The notes: generated by a model not told the origin, from the sequence alone. Shown: positions 53,487-62,765, counted from the first letter of the stretch. The stretch is 64,000 nt of DNA from Marinomonas posidonica IVIA-Po-181 (GCF_000214215.1 NC_015559.1:2467001-2531000), one strand, 5' to 3'. Program-made: numbers and translations.

Positions 53487-54392
53487 ATGAAGGCCTTTTT
53501 AAACCTATTTGCTTTTTTACGTCTGATGACATTCGTATCATTAGCTGGCTTATTACTGGCTTGTGAACAAAGTACGGATGCGCCCAAAAATACCAACTTG
53601 ACACAACAGGTCACGAACAATCCGGAAGGTGTGCAAAACCACCTACTCTATATGGAAGGCCCCAATGGCGACTTTAAACTCCACTATGCCAGCAGTGATC
53701 GCTCCCTAACCCCGAAAGATACGCTGGTGTTTATTCACGACTCTGGGGAAGATTCGTCAAGTTTTCGACGCTACTTTCAGGCTGACAACGTCAAACAAAA
53801 ATACCGTTTAATCGCCTTGGACCGTCCTGGTTGGGGCAAGTCCACTTATGCAGGAGAATTTCCAAGTCGCTTGGAAATGCAGTCTCAAATGCTGGCCCCA
53901 GTGATCCAGAACATCTGGGAGCGTAATGGCAAAGATAAAATTCTGTTAGCTGGCAATGGTTATGGTGGTGCTTTGGCTTCTCTACTTGCGGCCGAGTACC
54001 CAGATTTTGTACGTGGGGTAATCTTGATCAATGCCACACTCACGAGCGAACAGATCCACGCCGCATGGTACGCACCGGCATTAAGATGGCTTCCTAGATT
54101 TCTCTTTTCTGAATCATGGCGACGTGAACAACTGGAGCAAGTCGACTTGGAACAGAGCTTGAGCCAAGCAAAGGATCAGCTTGCTAACCTAACCCAACCT
54201 GTTGGCTGGTTACAAACGGTTGTCGCTGAATCTGCTCATCCAGGAAGTTACATGCGTTTAGCCAAGAGTTTGTTTCAGCAGGCCGACATTCATTTGACCT
54301 TGATTGAAGAAACCGACAAAAAACTACATCAACACCACCCAGAACAAGTGATGAGAGCGGTGCAGGCCATCAATCTTCACAGCCGTTATTAA
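53487..54392 (+). CDS. Lipoprotein alpha/beta hydrolase
   Basis: A 301-residue protein with a lipoprotein signal peptide (LSLAGLLLAC-like lipobox: SLAGLLLAC, Cys about 26). LVFIHDSGEDSSSFRRYFQ, ALDRPGWGKSTYAGEF and LLAGNGYGGALASLLAAEYPDFV (nucleophile elbow G-N-G-Y-G, in which the usual Ser is replaced by Gly or displaced) define the fold. The missing Ser makes the catalytic state doubtful. The ATG at 53487 follows CGGAAA; it overlaps the convergent dioxygenase gene by 23 bp. Confidence 0.8.
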   Translation: MKAFLNLFAFLRLMTFVSLAGLLLACEQSTDAPKNTNLTQQVTNNPEGVQNHLLYMEGPNGDFKLHYASSDRSLTPKDTLVFIHDSGEDSSSFRRYFQADNVKQKYRLIALDRPGWGKSTYAGEFPSRLEMQSQMLAPVIQNIWERNGKDKILLAGNGYGGALASLLAAEYPDFVRGVILINATLTSEQIHAAWYAPALRWLPRFLFSESWRREQLEQVDLEQSLSQAKDQLANLTQPVGWLQTVVAESAHPGSYMRLAKSLFQQADIHLTLIEETDKKLHQHHPEQVMRAVQAINLHSRY

Positions 54393-55230
54393 CCGCGATG
54401 CCAGCGAATACGGGATCCCCTTTTACCGTCACTCGATGCAAACGTCTTGGTTCATCACCATAATCAGTGACGGCAAAGTGCTGAGTCACTCGATTATCCC
54501 AAATCGCCACCGAGCCTTGTTGCCAAGCAAAGCGCACCTGATATTTCTCTTGTCGAGCCTTAGCAAAGAGAGTCGCTAGCCGCTGCTGACTGGCTTGCTC
54601 TGTCATGCCTTCTATCGCGCGGGTAAATTGTTCATTGATAAACAACATCTCTTGCTGAGTTTCTGGGTGGGTTTGTCTGATAGGTCGAAGCTGAGGTGGA
54701 AATTCTTGTGCACGCTGGCGAATCACACTGTCGCCCTTCTCATCCTGATGATCATAACGACTGCCTGCAAACGCATGTAAAGCATGAATGCCGTTCAATG
54801 ACCGCAATTCCGCTTGCTCCGCCGATGATAAATCAGACCATACCGCCGCCATATCACACCAAATTGTATCGCCACCCTGCTGTGGCACGTATTGCGCGTG
54901 CAAGATGGAACATGTTGGCGGCACACTTTGCCAAGTCATGTCCGTATGCCAATAACTTTTACCGGGCGGATTACCACGAGCCGTTTCAATCACCACAACA
55001 CGATTATCTTCCTGCAAGTGCGGAAAAAACGGATGCGCGGCTTCCAGTTCACCAAAGCGCTCAGCCAGTGCCAAATGCTCATTTACCGTCAATGCTTGAT
55101 CATGGAAGAACAGCACCTTGTGCTGCAAAAACGCCTGATATAAAACGCCAAATTCAGCCTCGGATAACGCCGACAAAACAACGCCTTCGACTAAGGCCCC
55201 AATGCTTGGGCTTAAGGGAACAATCTTCAT
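54370..55230 (-). CDS. TauD/TfdA-family Fe(II)/2-oxoglutarate dioxygenase
   Basis: A 286-residue enzyme. The metal triad is visible as WHTDMTW (HxD) and the distal His of DNRVTQHFA; LHRVTVKGDPVFAG carries the 2-oxoglutarate-binding Arg region. It resembles taurine or alkylsulfate dioxygenases. AAGG precedes the ATG at 55230. There is no linked sulfonate transporter, so the substrate is open. It overlaps the end of the convergent hydrolase gene. Confidence 0.88.
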   Translation of the reverse strand: MKIVPLSPSIGALVEGVVLSALSEAEFGVLYQAFLQHKVLFFHDQALTVNEHLALAERFGELEAAHPFFPHLQEDNRVVVIETARGNPPGKSYWHTDMTWQSVPPTCSILHAQYVPQQGGDTIWCDMAAVWSDLSSAEQAELRSLNGIHALHAFAGSRYDHQDEKGDSVIRQRAQEFPPQLRPIRQTHPETQQEMLFINEQFTRAIEGMTEQASQQRLATLFAKARQEKYQVRFAWQQGSVAIWDNRVTQHFAVTDYGDEPRRLHRVTVKGDPVFAGIAVNNGCED

Positions 55231-55443
55231 AACCACCTTAGGGTATTCGCCATAGGATCAACAAGATGCCATTAGCAACACACCATCCCACAAAAACCTC
55301 TAACAAAGCCATCCAAGCCCTCCCCAAAGACATCAATATAAAGAGGCAATTCAGTGCGTAGTGAAAGGAAGTATGGAAACAGTCTGCTCTAACACTTATG
55401 GATTAGACGTACTAAAGAGAAAGTTATGACAGTAAATAAGACA

Positions 55444-55471
55444 AAGCGGCCGTTTTCATTAAAAGGCCGCC
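55444..55471 (-). terminator. Terminator downstream of metY
   Basis: AAGCGGCCGTTTT and AAAAGGCCGC form a stem (one bulge) 23 bp beyond the metY stop. The remainder of the 55231-55493 gap shows nothing notable. Confidence 0.7.
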
Positions 55472-55493
55472 TTGTCTCATGCTTTACATTGGA

Positions 55494-56768
55494 TTAGCTC
55501 ACCGCTTCAAGAGCTTGACGCACATCGGCAATAATGTCATCAATGTTTTCGATGCCAACAGAAATACGCACTAGATCTTTGCTAACACCTGCTTTCGCCA
55601 GTTCTTCATCGTTCAACTGTCGGTGAGTTGTCGACGCCGGATGACACGCTAAAGATTTCGCATCACCAATGTTCACAAGACGCAGGATCATCTGTAGAGC
55701 ATCAATGAATTGAGTACCAGCGGCCAAACCACCTTTGATGCCAAAACTCAGTACCCCAGACGCTTTGCCACTGGTAATGCGTTGACTGATTCCATGGTAC
55801 TGATTGTCTGGTAAGCCTGCGTAGTTCACCCAGCTGACTTTCTCATGTGATTGCAGGTAGTCGGCCAATTTCTCAGCGTTAGAGCAATGGCGTTCCATAC
55901 GTAATCCAAGGGTTTCAAGACCTTGCATAATCAAGAAAGCACTGTGAGGCGAAAGCGCTGCGCCAGTATTACGAAGTGGCACTACGCGACAGCGACCAAT
56001 GTAAGCCGCCGCGCCTAATGCTTCGGTATAAACCACATCATGATAAGAAGGGTCTGGCTCATTCAACATAGGGAAACGGGCTTTATTGGCCACCCAGTCA
56101 AACTGACCAGAATCGACGATAATGCCACCGACCGTTGTACCGTGACCGCCAATGTATTTGGTTAGAGAATGCACCACAATATGTGCGCCCAATTCAAACG
56201 GACGACATAAAAATGGCGTGGCCACTGTGTTATCAACAATCAGCGGAATACCGTGTTTGTTGGCAATTTTTGCTAAAGCTTCAATATCAACAATGTTGCC
56301 AGCAGGGTTACCAATGGATTCACAAAAAATCGCGCGGGTATTGTCATCAATGGCGGCTTCAAAACCGTCAAAATCATCTGCTGACACCATACGAGCTTCA
56401 ATGCCTTGACGCGGGAAACTGTGAGCAAACAAGTTATAAGTTCCGCCATACAGCTGGCTGGTGCTGACAAAGTTACTGCCCACATCGCAAATACACTGCA
56501 ACGCATACGTGATGGCCGCCATACCAGAAGCGACCGCCAAGGACGCAATGCCACCTTCCATTGCCGCCACACGTTGCTCAAGCACGTCTGTGGTTGGGTT
56601 CATGATACGTGTGTAAATATTACCTTGAACTTTTAAGTCAAACAGATCCGCGCCGTGCTGAGTATCATCAAAGGTATAAGATGTGGTTTGATAAATAGGT
56701 ACTGCGGCGGCTTTGGTAGTGTCTTCGGAGGTGTAACCATGGTGAAGAGCAAGTGATTCTAACTTCAT
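55494..56768 (-). CDS. metY: O-acetylhomoserine aminocarboxypropyltransferase (sulfhydrylase)
   Basis: A 424-residue Cys/Met-metabolism PLP enzyme. NIYTRIMNPTTDVLEQRVAAMEGG, SGMAAITYALQ and SQLYGGTYNL are typical; the Schiff-base Lys is in HSLTKYIGGHG and PLP Asp in IPLIVDNTVATP. It makes homocysteine (or methionine with methanethiol) from O-acetylhomoserine and sulfide. No SAM or SAH riboswitch was seen in the upstream 90 bp. Confidence 0.93.
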   Translation of the reverse strand: MKLESLALHHGYTSEDTTKAAAVPIYQTTSYTFDDTQHGADLFDLKVQGNIYTRIMNPTTDVLEQRVAAMEGGIASLAVASGMAAITYALQCICDVGSNFVSTSQLYGGTYNLFAHSFPRQGIEARMVSADDFDGFEAAIDDNTRAIFCESIGNPAGNIVDIEALAKIANKHGIPLIVDNTVATPFLCRPFELGAHIVVHSLTKYIGGHGTTVGGIIVDSGQFDWVANKARFPMLNEPDPSYHDVVYTEALGAAAYIGRCRVVPLRNTGAALSPHSAFLIMQGLETLGLRMERHCSNAEKLADYLQSHEKVSWVNYAGLPDNQYHGISQRITSGKASGVLSFGIKGGLAAGTQFIDALQMILRLVNIGDAKSLACHPASTTHRQLNDEELAKAGVSKDLVRISVGIENIDDIIADVRQALEAVS

Positions 56769-56974
56769 ATCTTATTGCCTGTTGTTATTAGGGTGAAATT
56801 AATAGTACGCATAACGGAAGATAGGATAAAGAGGAAAGCGTTCAACTTAGTGTGAATCCGTCTAATAACGGCATAGGCGTGCAAAGCAAGGCCGCTTGTT
56901 TAATCCTCGCTTTACTGGCCTATTGTTTTCTAACAAGTCATTATTAAAGGCCTCTCTATTAAAAGCGACTTCTA

Positions 56975-57328
56975 CTAGATAACGCGAAAACCGACCTCTT
57001 TCACTTCTTGACCCATTTGTTGAATCGAGTAGCAAGCCAATACTTCGCCCTCGACCTTGGTACTGGTTTGTTTCCATACCAAAATGGCCACTTCGCCACG
57101 GCGTAAAATGGTGAGTAACTGCCATTCTGGATCCAAACTGGTCAAAAATTCGCTTTTCTGCCACTGAGCTTCGACATTCTTTCTGTTATCTGGATCGTAT
57201 AATTCTTCGTCCGTTTGATATTTTGAGAATAGTGTCCAATCCTTAGCATTTGACCCCTTGATCACGTCATCAATCATCGGCTTGGCAATGCTAAAAATAT
57301 CTTCGTCAGTTTTTTCCGTTATCTTCAT
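56975..57328 (-). CDS. Conserved hypothetical protein, NTF2/SnoaL-size
   Basis: A 117-residue soluble protein: ITEKTDEDIFSIAKPMIDDV, WTLFSKYQTDEELYD, then four predicted strands (LTSLDPEWQLLTILRRGEVAILVWKQ, EVLACYSIQQMGQEVKEVGFRVI). The helix-then-sheet order suggests a SnoaL-like cone fold, but no motif is diagnostic. The ATG at 57328 has AAGG eight bases upstream. It follows the serine hydrolase gene closely and may share its transcript. Confidence 0.6.
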   Translation of the reverse strand: MKITEKTDEDIFSIAKPMIDDVIKGSNAKDWTLFSKYQTDEELYDPDNRKNVEAQWQKSEFLTSLDPEWQLLTILRRGEVAILVWKQTSTKVEGEVLACYSIQQMGQEVKEVGFRVI

Positions 57329-57393
57329 AATATCTACCTTGATGTTTCCTTTTATCATCAATGATGGCTTTGTTAACGTCAAGCCCGACTGCG

Positions 57394-58518
57394 CTATTGT
57401 AAAACCGCTTTGGTAATATCGACCCCCAATGACGTCACATCACGGCCTTGGTTAGACAAAATCAGCACACTGATTTTGTGCTCAGGATCGATTGCCAGAA
57501 ATGAGGCGTAGCCGGCAAGCAAACCGTTGTGCCACAGAGGTGAGTGTTTACCAAACATTTTTTGGGTAATGCTCGGCCCCACCCAACCTAGATTCACTCC
57601 ATTTTGGCTAAACTGCATCAGCTGTAGTCTTGCCGCAATAGACTGGCTGTCTTCTAGCTTACTTGCTGATAATTTACTGTCTTGGAAATTGGCTCGGATA
57701 AAAGCCATCATGTCTTGCCCAGTGGAATAGAAAGCGCCAGCCCCCGCCAAAGCATTGAATGTCCAAGGCTCGGTTTTATTTCCTTGCGCATCATACCCAG
57801 TGATTAAATGAGGTCGAATCCTATCGTCGATTGTGATGCCAGTATTGGACATATTCAGGGGTTGCAATAGCCCTTCTTTAGCAAGCTCTTGCAGGGATTG
57901 CCCGGTCAGTCGCTCCATAATGTGAGCCAACAAGCCCATGCCATAATTCGAGTAATCAAACTGCCCTGCTGGCCGCATCCCTTCTGTGGTGGCCAGATAA
58001 TCAAACACATCTCGCTCATCAATATGGTGGTAAGGATTATCCATTATGTGATGACGACCAACAGCGGCCTCTATTTTATCCAACAGTACTTGCGGAACGC
58101 GAGGCAGACCGGACGTATGGGTCGCTAATTGATACAGGGTAATACCTTTGGCTTGTGCTGATAAGGGAATCTGATCTCCGATCAATTCTTCAAGAGAACG
58201 AGACAAAGGAATGCCTGCTTGCTCACTCCACACAGCCAATATAGCAGTGGTGAGTAACTTACTGACGGAGGCAATTTGAAACACACTAGACGCGTCCGGT
58301 GGGGACTCTCCATAGCCTTTAAACGTGCTTTCCCCTTCTCGATAGACACCAACTAACAGGGAAGTCGAATCATAGTTTTTTAGGTACTTTTTTACCTTCA
58401 GGTCCAACGCTGAAGACAATACCAATCCATCCGTAGTTTGAGTCAAAACAGACGAAGAAGGCGGTAACGAAAGACCCAAAGAGCTTGCTATACGGCTAAG
58501 CCAAGACAAGGAATTCAC
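57394..58518 (-). CDS. Serine beta-lactamase-family hydrolase (class C-like / esterase)
   Basis: A 374-residue penicillin-binding-protein-fold hydrolase. SVSKLLTTAILAVW contains the SxxK nucleophile, FDYSNYGMGLLAHIMERLTGQ the YxN motif, and LWHNGLLAGYASFLAIDPEH the HxG motif that replaces KTG. This set is typical of EstB-type esterases and D-aminopeptidases, so it need not hydrolyse beta-lactams. The start is a GTG at 58518, with AAGGAG upstream. An N-terminal hydrophobic stretch may be a signal. Confidence 0.85.
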   Translation of the reverse strand: MNSLSWLSRIASSLGLSLPPSSSVLTQTTDGLVLSSALDLKVKKYLKNYDSTSLLVGVYREGESTFKGYGESPPDASSVFQIASVSKLLTTAILAVWSEQAGIPLSRSLEELIGDQIPLSAQAKGITLYQLATHTSGLPRVPQVLLDKIEAAVGRHHIMDNPYHHIDERDVFDYLATTEGMRPAGQFDYSNYGMGLLAHIMERLTGQSLQELAKEGLLQPLNMSNTGITIDDRIRPHLITGYDAQGNKTEPWTFNALAGAGAFYSTGQDMMAFIRANFQDSKLSASKLEDSQSIAARLQLMQFSQNGVNLGWVGPSITQKMFGKHSPLWHNGLLAGYASFLAIDPEHKISVLILSNQGRDVTSLGVDITKAVLQ

Positions 58519-58580
58519 CTTGCTATCTCTCCTTATTATTTAACGAATTCTCTGATAATAACCAATCTTGGTTTCGTTCA

Positions 58581-59012
58581 TTATGAATCTTGCATGGCTT
58601 TCAGTATTTCCATTTTAATATCCAACAATAGTGCAAAAGCGCCTTCTGGTGACATACGATAAGGATCAAACTGATCATTTGGGCTGTATTTATAAAACAA
58701 TTCAGACAGGGTTTGAGTGTTTTGCAAATAGCCCATATGCCACTCAGAAAATGATCGGATCGCTATGTGTTGATAATCAAGAATCTCAATTCGTTGATGC
58801 CGTGGATCACGAGCAATACGATGGTATATCTCGTTAACATGCTCACGAGAGCCCTCAAGGCACTGTAAAAAATACTGGCGGTTAAAAGACAGCATGCCTG
58901 TCACATACTGCTTCGCATTATTTCGTTCAGCAGATGACAATATCTGCTTAATGTCATTCGAAGAAAATGTCTCACTGATGGTACTAGCATAAAGCAAACG
59001 AACTAGGCTCAT
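58581..59012 (-). CDS. BLUF-domain blue-light photoreceptor (stand-alone)
   Basis: A 143-residue protein that is essentially one BLUF domain: VRLLYASTI with the flavin-proximal Tyr near residue 7, NNAKQYVTGMLSFNRQYFLQCLEG with the Asn and Gln of the photoactive site, and RIARDPRHQRIEIL, then FSEWHMGYL (Trp). The ATG at 59012 with AAGGAG is far better than the upstream frame (to 59084). With no output domain, it must act by binding a partner, as in PixD/AppA-type systems. No obvious partner is next door. Confidence 0.9.
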   Translation of the reverse strand: MSLVRLLYASTISETFSSNDIKQILSSAERNNAKQYVTGMLSFNRQYFLQCLEGSREHVNEIYHRIARDPRHQRIEILDYQHIAIRSFSEWHMGYLQNTQTLSELFYKYSPNDQFDPYRMSPEGAFALLLDIKMEILKAMQDS

Positions 59013-59196
59013 AACACTCCTTATGATAGGCAAATGATTAACATGGATCATGTAATAATCTAGACCACTTCTAAAAGAGTGCAAGAATTCCGGACTGATT
59101 CATACTCGAATACCTCACCAGACGATACCATTTACCCTCCTCAGAAGACATAACGACCCTTTATCAGCAGAAATTTGGCGCTTCGGTCTTAGCGCA

Positions 59197-59511
59197 TCAA
59201 GCTGACATAAAAGAAGCGGCACATGCATCCATCCACTTAGCTAGGTCAGCGTCTTTGTCTGAAATGCCAGACACATCGTGCGTGGTCAGCTGGACTTTAA
59301 CCTTACTGTATACATTGAACCATTCAGGGTGATGGTTCATTTTCTCCGCATGCAAGGCCACCATAGACATAAAGCCAAACGCCGAGACAAAATCCGTAAA
59401 CACAAACTGCTTGGTGATTTTACCCTCTGCTAAATGCCAGCCTTCATAGTGTCGATTGAGTTCCTCAAGAAGTGCTTGGATTTGAGCTTGATCATACTTT
59501 GTCACTTGCAT
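59197..59511 (-). CDS. phhB: Pterin-4a-carbinolamine dehydratase
   Basis: A 104-residue protein: [60 protein letters not shown] with the catalytic triad of His residues (H-x-E and HHPEW, then H). It recycles tetrahydropterin. The ATG at 59511 has AAGG upstream. No phenylalanine hydroxylase gene is adjacent. Confidence 0.94.
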   Translation of the reverse strand: MQVTKYDQAQIQALLEELNRHYEGWHLAEGKITKQFVFTDFVSAFGFMSMVALHAEKMNHHPEWFNVYSKVKVQLTTHDVSGISDKDADLAKWMDACAASFMSA

Positions 59512-59574
59512 CCTACTCACCTTGTTGTTGATTCATTCATTATAAGTAACAACTTACGGCAATCTGGGCATACA

Positions 59575-59940
59575 TTAATCTACTCTGCCAATGCCAACAA
59601 AGCCGACCATGCGAGAAATTAACTCGCCCTCATACTCAACAAAATATTGCCCGTATTGAACCTGTTGGTTCCCGTCAGGCCCGACACCACTAAAAGCCAC
59701 CACAGCCCGCGTCATATTGCCTGTGATATCCGACGAGACTAGGTTAGCCGACCAACCTGGGGCATTCGCACTGAACATTCCGATATAATGATTTAACTCA
59801 ATAGGACCTATGACGGCCTCTGGCGTACGTGGATCAAGGTATTCAACCTCGTTTGTCACCGCACTTTCCACCTGTACCAAACGCGCTTCGGCATCTGTCA
59901 CTTGCCAAGCGTCAAAAAATTTCGCAATCACCTCTGTCAT
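59575..59940 (-). CDS. NTF2-like (SnoaL-type) protein
   Basis: A 121-residue cone-shaped fold candidate: VIAKFFDAWQVTDAEARLVQVESAVTNEVEYLDP, then PIELNHYIGMF and strands ending in VQYGQYFVEYEGELISRMVGFVG. This is the usual SnoaL/NTF2 order. AAGGAGG precedes the ATG. Function unknown; it lies 64 bp after phhB's start in the same direction. Confidence 0.78.
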   Translation of the reverse strand: MTEVIAKFFDAWQVTDAEARLVQVESAVTNEVEYLDPRTPEAVIGPIELNHYIGMFSANAPGWSANLVSSDITGNMTRAVVAFSGVGPDGNQQVQYGQYFVEYEGELISRMVGFVGIGRVD

Positions 59941-60152
59941 ACTGACCTCCTTTCTCGATCACATGGAACCATAAGGGTTAGCAAAAAAAGCCAATAAAGT
60001 ATAGACGGCTATTTGGTTTGAGAGAGTATGGTTTGCACTTCTGAAGAAATTAAACACTGAAAGCATTAGTCAGCTTGAATGTTTGCGTTTATGTGCTGCT
60101 TCTTACCTGAAAAAACCCCATTCAAAGCCTCAATCGCCCTTGGCTGGGTTTG

Positions 60153-60569
60153 TTAAGCATTCTGGTTTGACCACTTCTGGTAAATCAGACCGATTAACAC
60201 TCCGTAAATACCAAACTGTAAAAATAGATAAAAACTTTCCATTAGCACGAAGCTTACAGGGTTATGAATAGAGTGTTTCGCCACAAATGCCAGTACATGC
60301 GATGTCCAAAAGAAAATCCCCATGAATAAAGAATAGGTGAAACCGCGAACAGGACCCTTAGCGGAAAATTTTACGAATGGGTACAGGAAAGATAAAAAAG
60401 CGCCTTGAATAAGGATAGTAGCAAAACCCAATAAAAAACTAGGCTCACCCTGGAAATAGCCAAAACTCTTATATTTTTCTTCGAACATTAGAACATGCCA
60501 AACAACGGCAAGCGGGAAAGTAATTAGTGTATAAGCTAATGTTCCAAACATAACAGGTTTAACATTCAT
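60153..60569 (-). CDS. Four-helix membrane protein, possible cassette gene
   Basis: A 138-residue protein with four hydrophobic segments (LAYTLITFPLAVVWHVLMF, LLGFATILIQGAFLSFLYPF, GFTYSLFMGIFFWTSHVLAF, VLMESFYLFLQFGIYGVLIG). It may belong to a DUF1761-like group but I am not sure. The stop lies in a TTGTTAAGC context, as in the cassettes of the main array, and an attC-like site (60588-60690) precedes it. Confidence 0.7.
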   Translation of the reverse strand: MNVKPVMFGTLAYTLITFPLAVVWHVLMFEEKYKSFGYFQGEPSFLLGFATILIQGAFLSFLYPFVKFSAKGPVRGFTYSLFMGIFFWTSHVLAFVAKHSIHNPVSFVLMESFYLFLQFGIYGVLIGLIYQKWSNQNA

Positions 60570-60587
60570 AGCGATATACCTTTGGAT

Positions 60588-60690
60588 GCATAATGCTTTG
60601 CTAAGAGGCAAATGTGAACCTCGCTGAGCAAAACCCTATGAAGATTTATCCTAACCGCGTTTTTGCGGTGACCTTTGGTGATTTGTTATG
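60588..60690 (-). repeat. attC-like site of a second, degenerate cassette island
   Basis: Left edge GCATAATGCTTTGCTAAGAG, right edge TGATTTGTTATGT with the GNAT gene stop in the core. The left arm resembles the attC at 45494 (TTTGCTAAG-GG), but TAACGC has become TAATGC. Confidence 0.6.
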
Positions 60691-61171
60691 TTCGTAGCCA
60701 TTTATGCATAACATAACTATCCACTAACCCTAGCTGAGCATGCTGATATGCCTTAGGGATTGTTCCTATAATATTGAACCCCAGTTTCTCCCAAAGCTTT
60801 ACCGCTACTTCGTTTGTAGAAACCACGCTGTTAAATTGCATAGCGTCAAAACCGAGCTCTAACGCCGTTCGCTGTGAATGCTCGCACATAAGACGAGCAA
60901 TGCCCTTACCTCTAGCCTCAGCTGAAACCATATACCCACAGTTGCATATATGCTTGCTTGGCCCCATAGCGTTTGGCTTAATGTAGTAAGTGCCCAAAAT
61001 GATGTCATTTTCAACAAAAACATACGCTTTTAGTGGTGTTTCACACCAGAGATCATAGGCCTGATCTAACGTCATATTTGGCTCAAAGGCATAGGTTTCT
61101 TGAGCCTGAATAATCGCCGAAAACGTTGGCCAAAATGACTCAAAATCTGATTTAGTCAGTTCTCTAATCAT
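60686..61171 (-). CDS. GNAT-family N-acetyltransferase (degenerate cassette gene)
   Basis: A 161-residue GNAT: IRELTKSDFESFWPTFSAII, YMVSAEARGKGIARLMCEHS (acetyl-CoA-binding RGKGIA) and NEVAVKLWEKLGFNIIGTIPKAYQH. It resembles L-amino-acid or phosphinothricin-type acetyltransferases. The ATG at 61171 follows AGGAG. It ends in the attC-like core at 60684-60690. Confidence 0.88.
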   Translation of the reverse strand: MIRELTKSDFESFWPTFSAIIQAQETYAFEPNMTLDQAYDLWCETPLKAYVFVENDIILGTYYIKPNAMGPSKHICNCGYMVSAEARGKGIARLMCEHSQRTALELGFDAMQFNSVVSTNEVAVKLWEKLGFNIIGTIPKAYQHAQLGLVDSYVMHKWLRT

Positions 61172-61186
61172 CAATGATCTCCTAGC

Positions 61187-61240
61187 TGATAATGCCTGCA
61201 ACCCACGTGAGCTTTGGTTGCAGTGCTTGCTTGTGTCAGG
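61187..61240 (-). repeat. attC-like site at the right end of the second island
   Basis: TGATAATGCCTGCAACC ... GGTTGCAGTGCTTGCTTGTG: the arms CTGCAACC (61196-61203) and GGTTGCAG (61216-61223) pair perfectly, but both recombination cores are mutated. The following 200 bp to 61438 show nothing notable. Confidence 0.5.
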
Positions 61241-61438
61241 TTTCTATAAAATCACTTCTCTTGAGCCTGCTTTACCCCAAACCAAGACTTCATAACGTCT
61301 TAAACCAGGAACAAAGTATGGATCATTTCTTAAATTAAAGGGTCCTAAAGTGTCCTCTTTGAACTATATGAACAGGAACATTGAGCAAATAGGACCTTTG
61401 CTTTCTTGGCATCATTTCCTCCTTGAACTGAGCTTTTG

Positions 61439-62545
61439 TTAAATTGCGTCTTCTAAAAATGCCACTATGTCATTATTTATTTTTTCTAAAAAGGCTTTTC
61501 TATCAAACCCATCCGGATCCATGCCAACGGGAATAGACTCTTCTTTTAGCAGCCAATCTGGAAATGGTGAGATAAAAGCATAATGATGTGCATTTTCGTA
61601 AACCTTGTATGTATGTGTCTTTTCACCCAATGATTTATGCACATACTCTGCATGAAATGGAAATCGGGTAATTTGATCATTTGCCAATCTAAAAATACCC
61701 AATTCGCCTTCAATACCTTGAATTTGTGTTGGGGAAAAAGCCGCTGCGGTCGGCGCAACAAGTGCTATGGCCTTGAATTTTATAGGTGGTTCAACTTCAC
61801 TCACCACCTCTTTATCAGTCAGCCCTGTTCCATAAGACCAGTGAACTAAATCTGTACTGGCAAGCCAAAACCAAATGCGCTGCCACCAAGGCACATCTAA
61901 ACAAAAATCAGGATCTAAGGACTGGTTTTTTAGACAATGCTCCTCAACATAATCAAAATTGGGGAAGACGCCACTTGACCCTAACGCGGTAAGACCACCT
62001 AATGAATAACCAATAGCCCCAATACGTTGCTCGTCAATAATGCTCGCTATTTCAGGTTCAGCTTTGGAAAAAGCCGCCAGTGTTCGTGAAAATTCAGCAA
62101 TACGATGTTCAATAACAGAAACGGTTTTATCGGTATCTATCCATTCGTCTTTAGTGAGCTGGGGAATCATCACCACGTAACCTTTTCGCGCTAATGCGGA
62201 CGCCGTATCCCTATGATTTCGATAACGTCCTCCGACACCGTGGGAGAAGAGTATTACTGGAAAATGCCCAATAATAGCGGCTTTGCCATTCCACGCCCAT
62301 GAGGGACGAAAAGGTCCCCATTTTTTAACGAATTCTTCATCTGTACTCGGATACCAAATTCCTCCGGAAATACCCTCTTCCTGGTTTGCTTCAATCGCAC
62401 GGAACCCGACCGAATAACTCGGCTCGGCAATGGCATTCCCAGCCATTAAGCAACTGATCAAACATAAAAATAGATATCTTTGGGTTCTTTGCATCTGTAT
62501 TAGCAGCAATTTAACCCTTGAATAGCACACAGATGATTTAGACAT
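61439..62545 (-). CDS. Secreted PAF-acetylhydrolase/dienelactone-hydrolase-like protein
   Basis: A 368-residue alpha/beta hydrolase with a signal peptide (YLFLCLISCLMAGNAIAEPS). VILFSHGVGGRYRNHRDTAS carries the oxyanion loop, RIGAIGYSLGGLTALGSSG the nucleophile Ser, and YENAHHYAFISPFP the His; the Asp is in the region before. Regions EGISGGIWYPS and an insertion (WWQRIWFWLASTDL) match bacterial homologues of platelet-activating factor acetylhydrolase. AAGGAGG precedes the ATG at 62545. Confidence 0.83.
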   Translation of the reverse strand: MSKSSVCYSRVKLLLIQMQRTQRYLFLCLISCLMAGNAIAEPSYSVGFRAIEANQEEGISGGIWYPSTDEEFVKKWGPFRPSWAWNGKAAIIGHFPVILFSHGVGGRYRNHRDTASALARKGYVVMIPQLTKDEWIDTDKTVSVIEHRIAEFSRTLAAFSKAEPEIASIIDEQRIGAIGYSLGGLTALGSSGVFPNFDYVEEHCLKNQSLDPDFCLDVPWWQRIWFWLASTDLVHWSYGTGLTDKEVVSEVEPPIKFKAIALVAPTAAAFSPTQIQGIEGELGIFRLANDQITRFPFHAEYVHKSLGEKTHTYKVYENAHHYAFISPFPDWLLKEESIPVGMDPDGFDRKAFLEKINNDIVAFLEDAI

Positions 62546-62765
62546 TTTCAAAACCTCCTTGATACGACGACAATCCAGTGACGCAATAGCATCAATGAAA
62601 ACATCCGCGAAAACAAGAAAAAAGCGGTGCCTAAAAAATAGGAGCAAGCTAAGTCATGCCCTTGCATTAACGAGAAGCGCGTTAATGGCAGTCAGTGTGA
62701 TGGTGCTTGAACAGCTGTTCGAAACCTCTGTTCAAGGTTTGAAGGAGTTAAGGCTTTATTAAAGG

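Noticed and set aside
54696..55232. 178-codon plus-strand open frame
   Set aside because: It is antisense to the TauD-like gene, whose metal-binding motifs are intact; composition (His, Pro, Arg rich) fits a shadow frame.
56769..56862. SAM/SAH riboswitch upstream of metY
   Set aside because: The gap is short and shows none of the conserved elements of SAM-I, SAM-II or SAH switches.
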